Notes under the pieces: model-generated
Database searches by the model: none
What the model saw: only the letters and a program-made list of their open reading frames with translations
What the model was told of the DNA's origin: nothing
Part shown: positions 27,318 through 36,373 of the stretch, one piece after another
Numbering within the stretch: the stretch's first letter is position 1
Layout: each line of letters begins with the position of its first letter
Made by a program: the position numbers and the translations under genes
NCBI RefSeq assembly: GCF_025725685.1
Contig: NZ_CP107008.1
Span: 3,410,001 to 3,474,000, forward strand
Source of the DNA: Halomonas sp. M4R1S46
GTDB lineage: Bacteria > Pseudomonadota > Gammaproteobacteria > Pseudomonadales > Halomonadaceae
Reading direction: 5' to 3'
Length of the DNA stretch: 64,000 nucleotides

Positions 27318-28175
27318 ATGCTCGGACGCCTGACCCTCGCCCTGTCGCTGGCCCTGGCCGCCCCCCTGGCCGGTGCCGCGGAGCCCTTCGTGTTCACCGC
27401 CATCCCCGACGAGGACGAGACTCGGCTGCAGGAGCGCTTCGAGAAGGTCGCCGACTACCTCGAGGACCAGCTCGACGTCGAGGTGCGCTTCGTGCCGGTG
27501 AAGTCCTATGCCGCCGCCGTCAGCGCCTTCCGCAACGACCAGGTGCAGCTGGCCTGGTTCGGCGGCCTCTCCGGCGTCCAGGCCCGCGAGCGAGTGCCGG
27601 GCTCCCGGGCCCTGGCCCAGGGCGTCGAGGACGCCCGATTCCGGACCTACTTCATCGCCCACGAGAGCACGGGCCTGGAGGAAGGCGCCGGGCTGGTCGA
27701 CGCCATGCGCGGCATGACCTTCACCTTCGGCTCCAAGGGCTCCACCTCCGGACGGCTGATGCCCGAGCACTTCCTGCGCGAGGCCTTCGGCGAGGCGCCG
27801 GAGGCGACCTTCTCCCGTGTCGGGTTCAGCGGTAACCACAGCCGCACCGCCTCGCTGGTGGCCACCGGGGCCTATCAGCTCGGGGCGCTCAACTACACCG
27901 TCTGGGAGAACGAGGTCGAGGCCGGCCACATCGATACCGACAGCGTCAGGGTCGTCTGGGAGACCCCGACCTACCCGGACTACCAGTGGAGCATCCGTGG
28001 CGACGTCGATGAGCGCTTCGGCGAGGGCTTCGCCGATCGCGTCCAGCAGGCGCTGCTCGACATGGACGACCCGGCGCTGCTCGAGAGCTTCCCGCGGTCC
28101 GGCTTCATCCCCGTGAGCAACGACGACTACGAGGTCATCCGCGAGGTCGGCCGGCAGCTCGACATCCTCGACTGA
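27318..28175 (+). CDS. PhnD-family ABC substrate-binding protein, putative selenium oxyanion receptor
   Basis: Periplasmic receptor of 285 residues with a signal peptide (MLGRLTLALSLALAAPLAGA). The PhnD/transferrin-like core shows FTAIPDEDETRLQERFEKVA, FRNDQVQLAWFGGLSGVQAR, TFTFGSKGSTSGRLMP and VGFSGNHSRTASLVATGAYQ. AAGGAG precedes the ATG. It starts 83 nt after senA and its stop overlaps the ATPase start (TGATG), so senA and the three ABC genes may be one transcript. PhnD-like receptors beside SelD-type genes have been annotated as putative selenate transporters; phosphonate or phosphite is the alternative, but no phn catabolic genes are here. Confidence 0.8.
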   Translation: MLGRLTLALSLALAAPLAGAAEPFVFTAIPDEDETRLQERFEKVADYLEDQLDVEVRFVPVKSYAAAVSAFRNDQVQLAWFGGLSGVQARERVPGSRALAQGVEDARFRTYFIAHESTGLEEGAGLVDAMRGMTFTFGSKGSTSGRLMPEHFLREAFGEAPEATFSRVGFSGNHSRTASLVATGAYQLGALNYTVWENEVEAGHIDTDSVRVVWETPTYPDYQWSIRGDVDERFGEGFADRVQQALLDMDDPALLESFPRSGFIPVSNDDYEVIREVGRQLDILD

Positions 28176-28828
28176 TGGACTCCCTGGCACTCACCGATAT
28201 CGTCGCCGACTACGGCACGCAGCGGGTCCTCGGCCCGCTGAGCATCACCCTGGCCCCGAACGAGCGGGTCGCGCTGGTGGGCAAGAGCGGCGCCGGCAAG
28301 TCGACGCTGCTCGGCATCATGCACCGGCACTGGCAACGCCAGGGCGTGGCCCTGATGCCCCAGGAGCTGGGCCTGGTGCCGTCGCTGAGTGTCTTCCATA
28401 ACGTCTTCATGGGCCGGCTCGCCGGGCGCCCCGCCTGGTACAACCTGGCGAGCCTGGTGCGTCCCTTCCGCCGCGACGTGGCCATGATCCTTCCCCTGCT
28501 GGAGCAACTGGGCATCGCCGACAAGTGCTGGACAGCCAGCGGCGAACTCTCCGGCGGCCAGCGCCAGCGGGTCGCGGCGGCCAGGGCGATCCACCAGCAG
28601 GGCGAGCTGCTGCTCGCCGACGAGCCGGTCTCGGCGCTCGACGGCCCCTTGTCGGAGACGGTGATGGCGGCGCTGACCGAGGCCTACCCCACCGCCGTGC
28701 TGGCCATGCACGACGTGGAACTGGCGCTGCGCTACACCGACCGGGTGATCGGCATCGCCGATGGCACCATCGCCCTGGATGCCCCCAGCCATGCACTCAG
28801 TCCCCAGGACCTGCGGGTCCTGTACTGA
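28175..28828 (+). CDS. ABC transporter ATP-binding protein (PhnC-like)
   Basis: A 217-residue ATPase that powers the importer. Walker A is GKSGAGKST, the Q-loop region ALMPQELGLVPSLSVFHNVF, the signature LSGGQRQRVAAARAI and Walker B ELLLADEP; the switch His is in AMHDVELAL. It overlaps the receptor gene by one nucleotide, indicating translational coupling, and precedes the permease. It is shorter than typical PhnC (about 260 residues), lacking the C-terminal tail. Confidence 0.85.
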   Translation: MDSLALTDIVADYGTQRVLGPLSITLAPNERVALVGKSGAGKSTLLGIMHRHWQRQGVALMPQELGLVPSLSVFHNVFMGRLAGRPAWYNLASLVRPFRRDVAMILPLLEQLGIADKCWTASGELSGGQRQRVAAARAIHQQGELLLADEPVSALDGPLSETVMAALTEAYPTAVLAMHDVELALRYTDRVIGIADGTIALDAPSHALSPQDLRVLY

Positions 28829-28881
28829 AGGGGAAAGAGGCACGTCACGAGATGGATTCCTACCGGACAGGGAAGGCGGCC

Positions 28882-30354
28882 ATGTGGCACTCGCCCACCG
28901 TTCGCACCAGCCTGGGCTTCGTGGTCCTGGCCATCGCCTGCACCTTCCTGGCCGATTTCCGGATCAGCGCCCACGACCCCTGGGGGGAACTGGGCCGTCT
29001 CCTGCTGGGGGTGGTCCAGCCGGACTTCACCGCCGTGGACTACCTGGGCGAGGCGATCCTGCGCACCCTGGCCTTCGCCTTCGTCGGCGTCGGCCTGGGG
29101 GCCGCGGCCGGCATGCTCCTGGCGCTGGTGTTCCGCCACCGCACGGTGCGGACCCTCTGCGCCTTCGTCCGGGCCATCCATGAGCTGTTCTGGGCGCTGA
29201 TCTTCCTGCAGTTCTTCGGGCTGCACCCGCTGACCGGCGTCCTGGCCATCGCCCTCCCCTATGCCGGGGTCTTCGCCAAGGTCTATGCCGAGATCCTCGA
29301 GGAGACCGACCCCGAGCCCTCCCGAATCCTCCCGCACGGCACCGGGGTGATCTCGGCGCTGGCCTACACGCGCATCAGCCAGGCCTGGCCCCATCTGGTC
29401 AGCTACACCGCCTACCGGCTGGAGTGCGGGCTGCGCTCCAGCGCCGTGCTGGGCTTCGTGGGCATTCCCACCCTCGGCTTCTACCTGGACTCGTCCTTCT
29501 CCCAGGGCCAGTACGCCACGGTGGGGGCGCTGCTGCTGCTGTTCTATGGGCTGATCGCCACGCTCAAGCTATGGGTCCGCCCGCGGCTGCTGCCCCTCTA
29601 CCTGCTCGCCGCCCCCTTCCTGCTGGGCAGCGGGCTGCCGATCCGCTGGCAGAACGTGTCGCGCTTCTTCACCGAGGACATCGTCCCCGCCCCGCTGCGC
29701 CGGGGCGAGGGCCTCGACGGGCTGCTGCCGTGGCTCGGCGAGCTGCTCGCCGACCAGGCGCTGCCCGGCATCTGGAACACCCTGATCCTGACCCAGGTCG
29801 CCCTGGTGGTCACCGGCCTGTTGACCCTGGCCCTCTATCCGCTGGCCTCGCGGCACTTCAGCAACCGCCTGAGCGGCGCGCTGGGGCACACCCTGCTGGT
29901 CATCCTGCGCTCGACCCCGGAATACCTGCTGGCCTTCATCCTGCTCCAGCTCTGGGGCCCCTCGATGCTCCCGGCGGTGGTGGCGCTGGCCATCCACAAC
30001 GGCGGCATCATCGGCCACCTGATCGGCCGACGCAGCAACGCCATCGCCTTGCGCCCGGATGCCCCCCGCGGCGTCGAGCGCTATGCCTTCGAGCTCACCC
30101 CGCGGCTCTATGGCCCCTTCCTGGCCTTCCTCTTCTACCGCTGGGAAATCATCATGCGCGAGACGGCCATCCTCGGCATCCTCGGCATCGCCACCCTGGG
30201 CTTCTACGTGGACAGCGCCATCCAGGAGATCCGCTTCGACCAGGCCCTGATCCTGATCGTCATCACCGCCCTGCTCAACATCGGCGTGGACATCCTCGCC
30301 CGCCACCTGCGGGCCCGGCTGCGCCTGCGGCATACCGCGACCAGCGAGCCCTGA
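28882..30354 (+). CDS. ABC transporter permease, two PhnE-like halves fused
   Basis: A 490-residue inner-membrane protein holding two BPD-type permease domains in tandem. Each half has an EAA-like loop followed by LGFVGIPTLGFYLDSSFSQG (first) or LGILGIATLGFYVDSAIQEI (second), the PhnE signature. Normal PhnE proteins have one domain and dimerise, so here one polypeptide forms the whole channel. GGAAGG lies 5 nt before the ATG at 28882; an ATG ten codons earlier is possible. It completes the receptor-ATPase-permease importer next to the selenoneine genes. Confidence 0.82.
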   Translation: MWHSPTVRTSLGFVVLAIACTFLADFRISAHDPWGELGRLLLGVVQPDFTAVDYLGEAILRTLAFAFVGVGLGAAAGMLLALVFRHRTVRTLCAFVRAIHELFWALIFLQFFGLHPLTGVLAIALPYAGVFAKVYAEILEETDPEPSRILPHGTGVISALAYTRISQAWPHLVSYTAYRLECGLRSSAVLGFVGIPTLGFYLDSSFSQGQYATVGALLLLFYGLIATLKLWVRPRLLPLYLLAAPFLLGSGLPIRWQNVSRFFTEDIVPAPLRRGEGLDGLLPWLGELLADQALPGIWNTLILTQVALVVTGLLTLALYPLASRHFSNRLSGALGHTLLVILRSTPEYLLAFILLQLWGPSMLPAVVALAIHNGGIIGHLIGRRSNAIALRPDAPRGVERYAFELTPRLYGPFLAFLFYRWEIIMRETAILGILGIATLGFYVDSAIQEIRFDQALILIVITALLNIGVDILARHLRARLRLRHTATSEP

Positions 30355-30375
30355 CGGTTCGCCAAGGACGGCGCG

Positions 30376-31923
30376 TCAGCGAGGCCACTCGAAGGCCTCC
30401 TCGAACAGGAAGGGCGCATCGAAGTGGCGCCGGCCGACGAACACCGTGGCGTGGGTGCCCCACTGGCGCATGGCCCCGGGGCTGCGGATGCCCGCGGGCC
30501 ACAGCAGGAAGCGCTCGAGGCGCTCGGTCCCCGCCACGATCCCCTCGGGCCCGAAGAGGCTGCGTCGCCCGCCGTCCGGCAACGCCAGGGAGCGACGCCC
30601 GTAGCGCGGCGGCGAGCGGGTCAAGCGCAGGGCATAACTGGCGTCGGCACTGACGGCGTCATCGACCGCTTCCAGGCCGACCAGGTAGTGGCTGGCCGCC
30701 GCCAGTTGCAGCGCCAGCCGCTGCCCCGGGAGCCGCGGCGGCGTATATGCCGGCGTCAGTGGTGCCTCACGCAGGTCGCGATCCGCCGCCACCGGGACCC
30801 GGCGCAGCGGCGGTACCGGGAAGAAGAGGTGATAGCAGCCGCAGGCGTGGATGCTGTCATGGATCAACGGCCGGCCATCGGGCCCCAGGGTCACCCGCCA
30901 CACCACCCCGTCCAGGCGTCCGCCGAGGATGTCGAAGGCCCCCAGCCGGGTCCGCGCCGGAAACCACACCGTATAGACGAGTTGCGGCAGGACATGCCCC
31001 CGGAAGCGGGTATGGGCGAGGCGCACGTCGGCCACCGGCCGATTGGTGTCCACCGCCGGCAGCGGTCCCGCCGGGCCCCGCCGCCAGACGGGCGCGCCGA
31101 GGCGGTCGTCATGGCCCCGGGTCTCGATGGCGAACACCGGCGCGTGGTGCGCCGCCAGGCGCCGCAGGGCGTCATCGTCGAGGTCGACCAGCCCCAGGGG
31201 GCCGCGCGGTGCCTCGCGCACCAGCCGGGCGGCGGACTCGCCGTCCAGCGACGGCCCCTCCGGCAGCTCGGGCGCGTAGCGTCGCGCCTCGCCCCGGGGC
31301 GGGAAGGGCCCGTCGAAGCCGGCCAGGTAGTCGTTCCGCCAGCGCCCATAGCCCAGGGACAGCCCGACCCGCGTGAGGGGATAGAGCCCCAGCACCCGCC
31401 AGGTATCCACATAGTGATCGGGCGCGACCGCGGCCTCGCGCAGCGCCGCCCGCGCCGGGCCATCCTCCGGCCCCAGCAGCTCCTCGGCCAGCAGCCGGTC
31501 GGCGCAGGCGTTGGCCGCCGCGGCCGGCGCCTCGCCACCGGTGCGCCGGGTCAGGCGCTGGCGTGCCGGGGCCGGCAGGTTGGCGGCCTCGATCCGCCGC
31601 GCCTCGGCATCGCCCCGCCGCATCCGCCCGAGCCAGTCGATATAGCGCGGGGCGTCGGGCTGATGGCGCAGCTCCGGGGCGAAGCTCGCCAGCAGGCGAT
31701 CGGTGCGCAGGTAGGGGAAGCCGGCGACCCGGGCCCGGCCGGCATCACCGACGCCCGCCCCGCCCACCGCGGCATCGAAGGCGGTGAGCAGGGCCAGGCA
31801 GTGCCCCCGGTCGGGCGGGGCTGCCGCCCGCCAGGCCGGTGCGCTGGCGCAGCCTGCCAGCAGCACCAGCGCCAGCAGCAGCGCCGGCCGGGTCGCGCGC
31901 CCGGCGGCACGGACCCGGTGCAT
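30376..31923 (-). CDS. large lipoprotein of unknown function
   Basis: A 515-residue protein with a lipoprotein signal (ALLLALVLLAGC, Cys about residue 25). Visible segments include FPYLRTDRLLASFAPELRHQ, an LPQLVYTVWFPARTRLGAFD strand and the Cys/His-rich LIHDSIHACGCYHLFFPVPP, which could bind a metal. I do not recognise the family. It begins 4 nt after the ilvD stop, so it is probably co-transcribed with ilvD, though no link to branched-chain amino acid synthesis is evident. It converges with the ABC permease gene. Confidence 0.7.
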   Translation of the reverse strand: MHRVRAAGRATRPALLLALVLLAGCASAPAWRAAAPPDRGHCLALLTAFDAAVGGAGVGDAGRARVAGFPYLRTDRLLASFAPELRHQPDAPRYIDWLGRMRRGDAEARRIEAANLPAPARQRLTRRTGGEAPAAAANACADRLLAEELLGPEDGPARAALREAAVAPDHYVDTWRVLGLYPLTRVGLSLGYGRWRNDYLAGFDGPFPPRGEARRYAPELPEGPSLDGESAARLVREAPRGPLGLVDLDDDALRRLAAHHAPVFAIETRGHDDRLGAPVWRRGPAGPLPAVDTNRPVADVRLAHTRFRGHVLPQLVYTVWFPARTRLGAFDILGGRLDGVVWRVTLGPDGRPLIHDSIHACGCYHLFFPVPPLRRVPVAADRDLREAPLTPAYTPPRLPGQRLALQLAAASHYLVGLEAVDDAVSADASYALRLTRSPPRYGRRSLALPDGGRRSLFGPEGIVAGTERLERFLLWPAGIRSPGAMRQWGTHATVFVGRRHFDAPFLFEEAFEWPR

Positions 31924-31927
31924 GGCG

Positions 31928-33616
31928 CTATACCGGCCGGTCGGTCACCGCCCCCGTCGAGGCGGAACTGACCGTGCGGGCATACTTGGCCAGCACCCCG
32001 CGGGTATAGCGCGGTGCCGGCGGCTGCCAGGCGGCCCGGCGACGCGCGAGCTCGGCATCGTCGAGGGCCACCTCGAGGGTGTCGGCCTCGGCATCGATGG
32101 TGATGGTGTCGCCGTCCTCGACCAGCGCCAGGGGCCCGCCGTCGAAGGCCTCGGGGGTGACATGGCCGACCACGAAGCCATGGCTGCCGCCGGAGAAGCG
32201 GCCGTCGGTGATCAGGGCCACCTCGCTGCCGAGCCCGCGTCCCATGATCGCCGAGGTGGGAGTGAGCATCTCGCGCATGCCGGGCCCGCCGCGGGGACCC
32301 TCGTAGCGGATCACCACCACCTCGCCGGCCACCACGCTGCCGTCGTTGATGCGCGCCTGGGCCTCCTCCTCGGAGCCGAACACCCGGGCCGTGCCGGAGA
32401 AGCGGATGCCCTCCTTGCCGGTGATCTTGGCCACCGCGCCCTGCGGGGCCAGGTTGCCGTGCAGGATGCGCAGGTGGCTCTCGGCCTTCAGCGGCGCCTC
32501 GAGGGGGGCGATGATCGTCTGGCCCTCGGGGTAGGGCGCGACGTCCGCCAGGTTCTCCGCCAGGGTCCGCCCGGTCACGGTCAGGCAGTCGCCATGCAGC
32601 AGCCCCGCCTCGAGCAGGGTCTTCATCAGCGGCTGGATGCCGCCGATCTCGACCAGCTCGCTCATCATGTACTGGCCGCTGGGCCGCAGGTCGGCGAGCA
32701 CCGGCACCCGCCGCCCGATCTCGGTGAAGTCGCCGAGGGTGAGCGGCACGCCCACCGCATCGGCCATGGCGATCAGGTGCAGCACCGCGTTGGTGGAGCC
32801 GCCGAGCGCGATGACCATGGTGATGGCGTTCTCGAAGGCCTCGCGGGTCATGATGTCCGAGGGCTTGATGTCGTGCTCGAGCAGCGTCAGCACCGCCTCC
32901 CCCGCCGCCCGGCTGTCTCCGTGCTTGGCCCGGGACACGGCATTCTGCGCCGAGCTGCCGGGCAGGCTCATGCCCAGGGCCTCGATGGCCGAGGCCATGG
33001 TGTTGGCGGTGTACATGCCGCCGCAGGCGCCGGGGCCGGGGATCGCCGTCTCCTCGATCTGCTTGACCTCGATGAGGTCGAGATCGCCGCGACTGTGGGC
33101 GCCCATGGCCTCGAACACCGAAACGATGTCGGTGTGTCCCTCGCCGGGCAGGATGGTGCCGCCGTAGACGAAGACGCTGGGCCGGTCGAGCCGCGCCAGG
33201 CCGATCAGGCAGCCGGGCATGTTCTTGTCGCAGCCGCCGATGGCCACCAGGCCATCGAAGCCCTCGCAGCCGGCCACCGTCTCGATGGAATCGGCGATCA
33301 CCTCCCGGGACACCAGCGAGTACTTCATGCCCTCGGTGCCGTTGGCGATGCCGTCGGAGATGGTGATGGTATTGAAGATCACGCCCTTGCCGCCGGCCGC
33401 ATCGGCGCCGGCGCTGGCCTGCTCGGCCAGCTCATGGATATGGCTGTTGCAGGGGGTGACGCGGCTCCAGGTGGAGGCGATGCCCACCTGGGGCTTGGCG
33501 AAGTCGGCATCGGTGAAGCCCACCGCACGCAGCATGGCGCGGCTGGCCGACTTGCCGACGCCATCCACCACCGGGGCGGAATGGCGGCGGCGCGGATCCT
33601 GTGGCGTATCGCTCAT
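31928..33616 (-). CDS. ilvD: dihydroxy-acid dehydratase
   Basis: Dehydrates 2,3-dihydroxy-isovalerate and -methylvalerate to the 2-oxo acids of valine and isoleucine synthesis, using an iron-sulfur cluster. The 562-residue protein has the cluster ligands in TPCNSHI, GGCDKNMPGC and GPGACGGMYTANTMASAIEA, and the C-terminal ITDGRFSGGSHGFVVGHVTP signature. Its length fits the shorter (about 560) subfamily. The downstream lipoprotein gene is almost contiguous. No leader-peptide attenuator is evident upstream. Confidence 0.96.
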   Translation of the reverse strand: MSDTPQDPRRRHSAPVVDGVGKSASRAMLRAVGFTDADFAKPQVGIASTWSRVTPCNSHIHELAEQASAGADAAGGKGVIFNTITISDGIANGTEGMKYSLVSREVIADSIETVAGCEGFDGLVAIGGCDKNMPGCLIGLARLDRPSVFVYGGTILPGEGHTDIVSVFEAMGAHSRGDLDLIEVKQIEETAIPGPGACGGMYTANTMASAIEALGMSLPGSSAQNAVSRAKHGDSRAAGEAVLTLLEHDIKPSDIMTREAFENAITMVIALGGSTNAVLHLIAMADAVGVPLTLGDFTEIGRRVPVLADLRPSGQYMMSELVEIGGIQPLMKTLLEAGLLHGDCLTVTGRTLAENLADVAPYPEGQTIIAPLEAPLKAESHLRILHGNLAPQGAVAKITGKEGIRFSGTARVFGSEEEAQARINDGSVVAGEVVVIRYEGPRGGPGMREMLTPTSAIMGRGLGSEVALITDGRFSGGSHGFVVGHVTPEAFDGGPLALVEDGDTITIDAEADTLEVALDDAELARRRAAWQPPAPRYTRGVLAKYARTVSSASTGAVTDRPV

Positions 33617-33685
33617 GACGCGACGTCCTCTGTTCGGTCGGGTGACCTTCAGAGGGTGGCCGTCATCCCCCCGCCTGGCAAATGC

Positions 33686-35074
33686 TCAGGTGGCATGCGA
33701 CGCCCGGGCCGGTCGCCACCAGGCCACCAGCAGGCCGACCAGGGTGGAGGCGAGCAGCGCCCCGAGGAAGGGCGGCAGCGTCGGCACGCCGGCCGGGAAG
33801 CTCGCCGCCAGCAGGCCCGCCACGAGGCTGCCGCTGGCCAGCCAGCCCGGCAGCACGGCCCCGGCGAGGCCGGCCACGCCGCCGGCCAGGGCCGCGGCGG
33901 CGCTCATCCGTGACCACAGGCCCAGCAGCACCGGCACCACGATGGCGGCGCACAGCAGGTCGGCGATCAGGAACAGCCGCAACACCGAGAGCCCCTGCAG
34001 GGCGATGGCCACCACCGGCACCATCAGCGCCACCGTGACCCAGCGCGCCACCGGCAGGGACAGGCCCCGCCGCCCGGCCCCGGCCACCACCAGGGAGGCG
34101 ATGCCGTTCTGCAGGGTATCCACGCTGGAGGCGACCAGGGTCACCGCCAGCACCAGCGCCGGCAGCGCCAGCCAGTCCGGCGCCCCGGCCAGCAGCGCGA
34201 AGAAGGGGATCGGCGGCTCGCCCAGGGCGAGCCCGCTCATGGCGGCGAGGATGCCGAGGCCGCCGACCACCGCCACCACCAGCACGGTGACGGCGCCGCC
34301 CAGCCAGGCGCCACGACCCAGCGCCCGGGCGTCCCGGGCCGCCCAGACCCGCTGCCAGTAGCCCTGGTGGAAGAGGTTCGCCGCGGTGACGGCGATCACC
34401 AGGGTCAGGGCCACGGACAGGGCGTCGACGGTGGGGATCGACGGCATCGCGGCCTCCGCCGGCAGCGCCGGCAGGCGGACCAGGGCCACCCCGCCGACCA
34501 CGGCCAGCAGCGCCAGCAGCAGCCAGGCCTGCCAGCGATCGGTGGCGAGGCTCGCGCGCAGGCCGCCCAGCGCCGTGTAGAGCAGCGTGGCCAGGGCCAC
34601 CCCGATCACCACCAGCGCGGGCGGCACCGTGGACAACAGCCCGGTGATGGCGCCGATGGCGGTGAGCTCGGCGGCCAGGAAGCAGGCCATGTAGAGGATG
34701 GATACCAGCGACACCCAGCGCCGCACCCCGGCCCCGAAGCAGGCCTCGGCGTATTCGCCGATGCTGCGGCCCTCCGGCAGGCGCCGGCGGATGGCCGGCC
34801 CGAACAGGCCCAGCACGATGAACGGCAATGCCGAGCCGATGGCGTAGCCGGCCAGGGCCACGGGACCCACGAAGGCGCCGATCTCCGGCGGGGCGAAGAG
34901 GATCCAGGCCCCCATGCCGGAGGCCAGGAAGGAGAGCCCAAGGCTGGAGGCCGTCTGGGAGTTGCGGGCGGTGACGTAATCGTCGAGGGGCCCGTCGGCG
35001 CGCCGCGCCCGCAGGCCCAGCACGGTGAAACACAGCAGCGCCGCGCCAAGCACGGCTGACGTCAGGTAAGGCAT
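33686..35074 (-). CDS. sodium:solute symporter under TPP control, probable thiamine-precursor transporter
   Basis: A 462-residue SSS-family transporter with about 13 hydrophobic segments; GLSFLASGMGAWILFAPPEI, AYFE-like GRSIGEYAEACFGAGVRRWV and SVDTLQNGIASLVVAGA are recognisable family elements. A complete TPP riboswitch runs into its ribosome site, so thiamine pyrophosphate should repress it. TPP-regulated symporters of this kind (called ThiV in comparative genomics) are predicted to import thiamine or a pyrimidine/thiazole precursor. No thiamine biosynthesis gene is adjacent. The start at 35074 follows GGAGGAAG. Confidence 0.85.
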   Translation of the reverse strand: MPYLTSAVLGAALLCFTVLGLRARRADGPLDDYVTARNSQTASSLGLSFLASGMGAWILFAPPEIGAFVGPVALAGYAIGSALPFIVLGLFGPAIRRRLPEGRSIGEYAEACFGAGVRRWVSLVSILYMACFLAAELTAIGAITGLLSTVPPALVVIGVALATLLYTALGGLRASLATDRWQAWLLLALLAVVGGVALVRLPALPAEAAMPSIPTVDALSVALTLVIAVTAANLFHQGYWQRVWAARDARALGRGAWLGGAVTVLVVAVVGGLGILAAMSGLALGEPPIPFFALLAGAPDWLALPALVLAVTLVASSVDTLQNGIASLVVAGAGRRGLSLPVARWVTVALMVPVVAIALQGLSVLRLFLIADLLCAAIVVPVLLGLWSRMSAAAALAGGVAGLAGAVLPGWLASGSLVAGLLAASFPAGVPTLPPFLGALLASTLVGLLVAWWRPARASHAT

Positions 35075-35185
35075 GTCGCGCTTCCTCCGCCGGCATGAAC
35101 CGGATCAGGTCCAGGGTCAGCGCCGAGCGCTCTCTCAGCCCCCGCCGGATGCAATATCCGGTCGAGCGGGACTCCCCTGGCGACA
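35075..35185 (-). ncRNA. TPP riboswitch (THI element)
   Basis: Read on the minus strand: 5' P1 strand TGTCGCCAGGGGAGTCCC, then the conserved GGGGGCTGAGAGAGCG pyrimidine-binding loop, GCGCTGACCCTGGACCTGAT, CCGGTTCATGCCGG (P4/P5 arm, the usual CUGGAUAAUGCCAG position) and GCGGAGGAAG. The 3' P1 strand GCGACA pairs with TGTCGC and contains or abuts the GGAGGAAG ribosome site 6 nt before the symporter ATG. That geometry indicates control of translation start: TPP binding would close P1 and hide the ribosome site. Confidence 0.95.
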
Positions 35186-35271
35186 GTGAATGAATCGTGT
35201 TGGATGAACCTCAAGTGACGGCCGACTCGCCGATATCGCGTTCACACGCCAGCATGACATAACAGTGTCCG

Positions 35272-35502
35272 ATGTCGAACGACCAGCCGCCGGAAAGCCG
35301 CCGTGCCCTTCTCCGAAGCCAGGGAACACGCCCCGGGCACCCGCACCGGAGATTCGCCGAGCCCCACGCCGCCTTCGACAACCGGGTCAGCGAACGCCTG
35401 CTGCGCCTGCGGGTAGCCCTGTTCGAGGGCCCGATGCGGGAGGGGCGATTGCTGCTGCAGGAGCAACGGCTCGCGCACGAGCCGATTTTTAACGCCGTAT
35501 AG
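35272..35502 (+). CDS. hypothetical small protein
   Basis: A 76-codon frame (MSNDQPPESRRALLRSQGTR and on) that is Arg-rich, hydrophilic and ends in HEPIFNAV. There is no clear ribosome site (CGATGTCGAACG precedes the ATG region) and no recognisable domain. The opposite strand is also open, as often happens in GC-rich DNA. It fills a 350-nt gap between the TPP riboswitch and the HNH gene, in which I see nothing else. It could be a real small gene or a decayed one. Confidence 0.3.
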   Translation: MSNDQPPESRRALLRSQGTRPGHPHRRFAEPHAAFDNRVSERLLRLRVALFEGPMREGRLLLQEQRLAHEPIFNAV

Positions 35503-35538
35503 CCGAGCACAGGCACTTTTCGGACATTGCCTAAGACA

Positions 35539-36309
35539 TTACCGGCGAAAACATTCCCGGTAGTGCCAGGCCAGATAGCCGCGATCGGGAAAGGCCTCGG
35601 CCTTCAGACGCAATGGCCGGCCATCGAGGTCCTGTAGCTGGTGTTTCAGGTGGCCCACGACACCCTCTGCGCTCAGCTCCGACGAGATGCGGATGCGATC
35701 CCGCTCATCGATAGCCAGCAGCCCCTTGTCGAAGGCACGATCGTGCAGGGCATTGAGACAGAGCCCGTTGGCCGGGTCGAGTCGCGACTCGGGCTGCGAC
35801 TGCCAGGGCACGATATGGCTGGCGATCAGCAGGTCTTCGTGGCGCAGGCCCGTGATCACGCAGCGCGTGTCATAGCGGATCATCACCGCCTTGCGGAAGA
35901 GAGGCTGGCCGATGCGTCGCTTCTGCAGGCCAGTCGTCTCTTGGCCAGTGAAGTCGGCGTCGTTCTCGACCCTTGCGCCCTCTGCCGGCTCGTTGACCTC
36001 AAGTGCCGCCCAGGCTGCCTCGCACTCCTTCGCCACTGGCTCTGGGTCGGCGATAAATCGCTGCCAGAGCAAGCGGTCCTGTCGAGAGGCACCAGTAAGG
36101 CCTTTCTTCCCCAAGGCCTGGACCTCCGGATCGAGACTCGCGTAGTTGGTGAGTTTCATCGCCACGGAGTTGGCCGAACGTCCCATACGCTCGGCCAGCT
36201 CGATGACCTCCGGCCGACGCTTGTGCAATTGTCCAAACGTCAGCCGACAATAGAGGGACAGCACCTGCAGCCGATCCTGGTCCGTCCAGGCCTGTCGCTC
36301 TGCCACCAT
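35539..36309 (-). CDS. HNH endonuclease domain protein
   Basis: A 256-residue protein. The N-terminal half (RLQVLSLYCRLTFGQLHKRR, then MGRSANSVAMKLTNYASLDP) is a helical DNA-binding-like module; the C-terminal half is an HNH nuclease: RYDTRCVITGLRHEDLLIAS, HIVPWQSQPESRLDPANGLC, LNALHDRAFDKGLL. This architecture is common in chromosomal HNH proteins of suspected restriction or defence function. GAGAGGAAACC precedes the ATG. Base composition is lower in GC than its neighbours, which suggests horizontal acquisition. No methylase partner is nearby. Confidence 0.8.
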   Translation of the reverse strand: MVAERQAWTDQDRLQVLSLYCRLTFGQLHKRRPEVIELAERMGRSANSVAMKLTNYASLDPEVQALGKKGLTGASRQDRLLWQRFIADPEPVAKECEAAWAALEVNEPAEGARVENDADFTGQETTGLQKRRIGQPLFRKAVMIRYDTRCVITGLRHEDLLIASHIVPWQSQPESRLDPANGLCLNALHDRAFDKGLLAIDERDRIRISSELSAEGVVGHLKHQLQDLDGRPLRLKAEAFPDRGYLAWHYRECFRR

Positions 36310-36373
36310 GGTTTCCTCTCTCCGGTTTTCCCCGCACCACGCTACCTTGGCGGGGCGGCACACGCCAGCGCCC

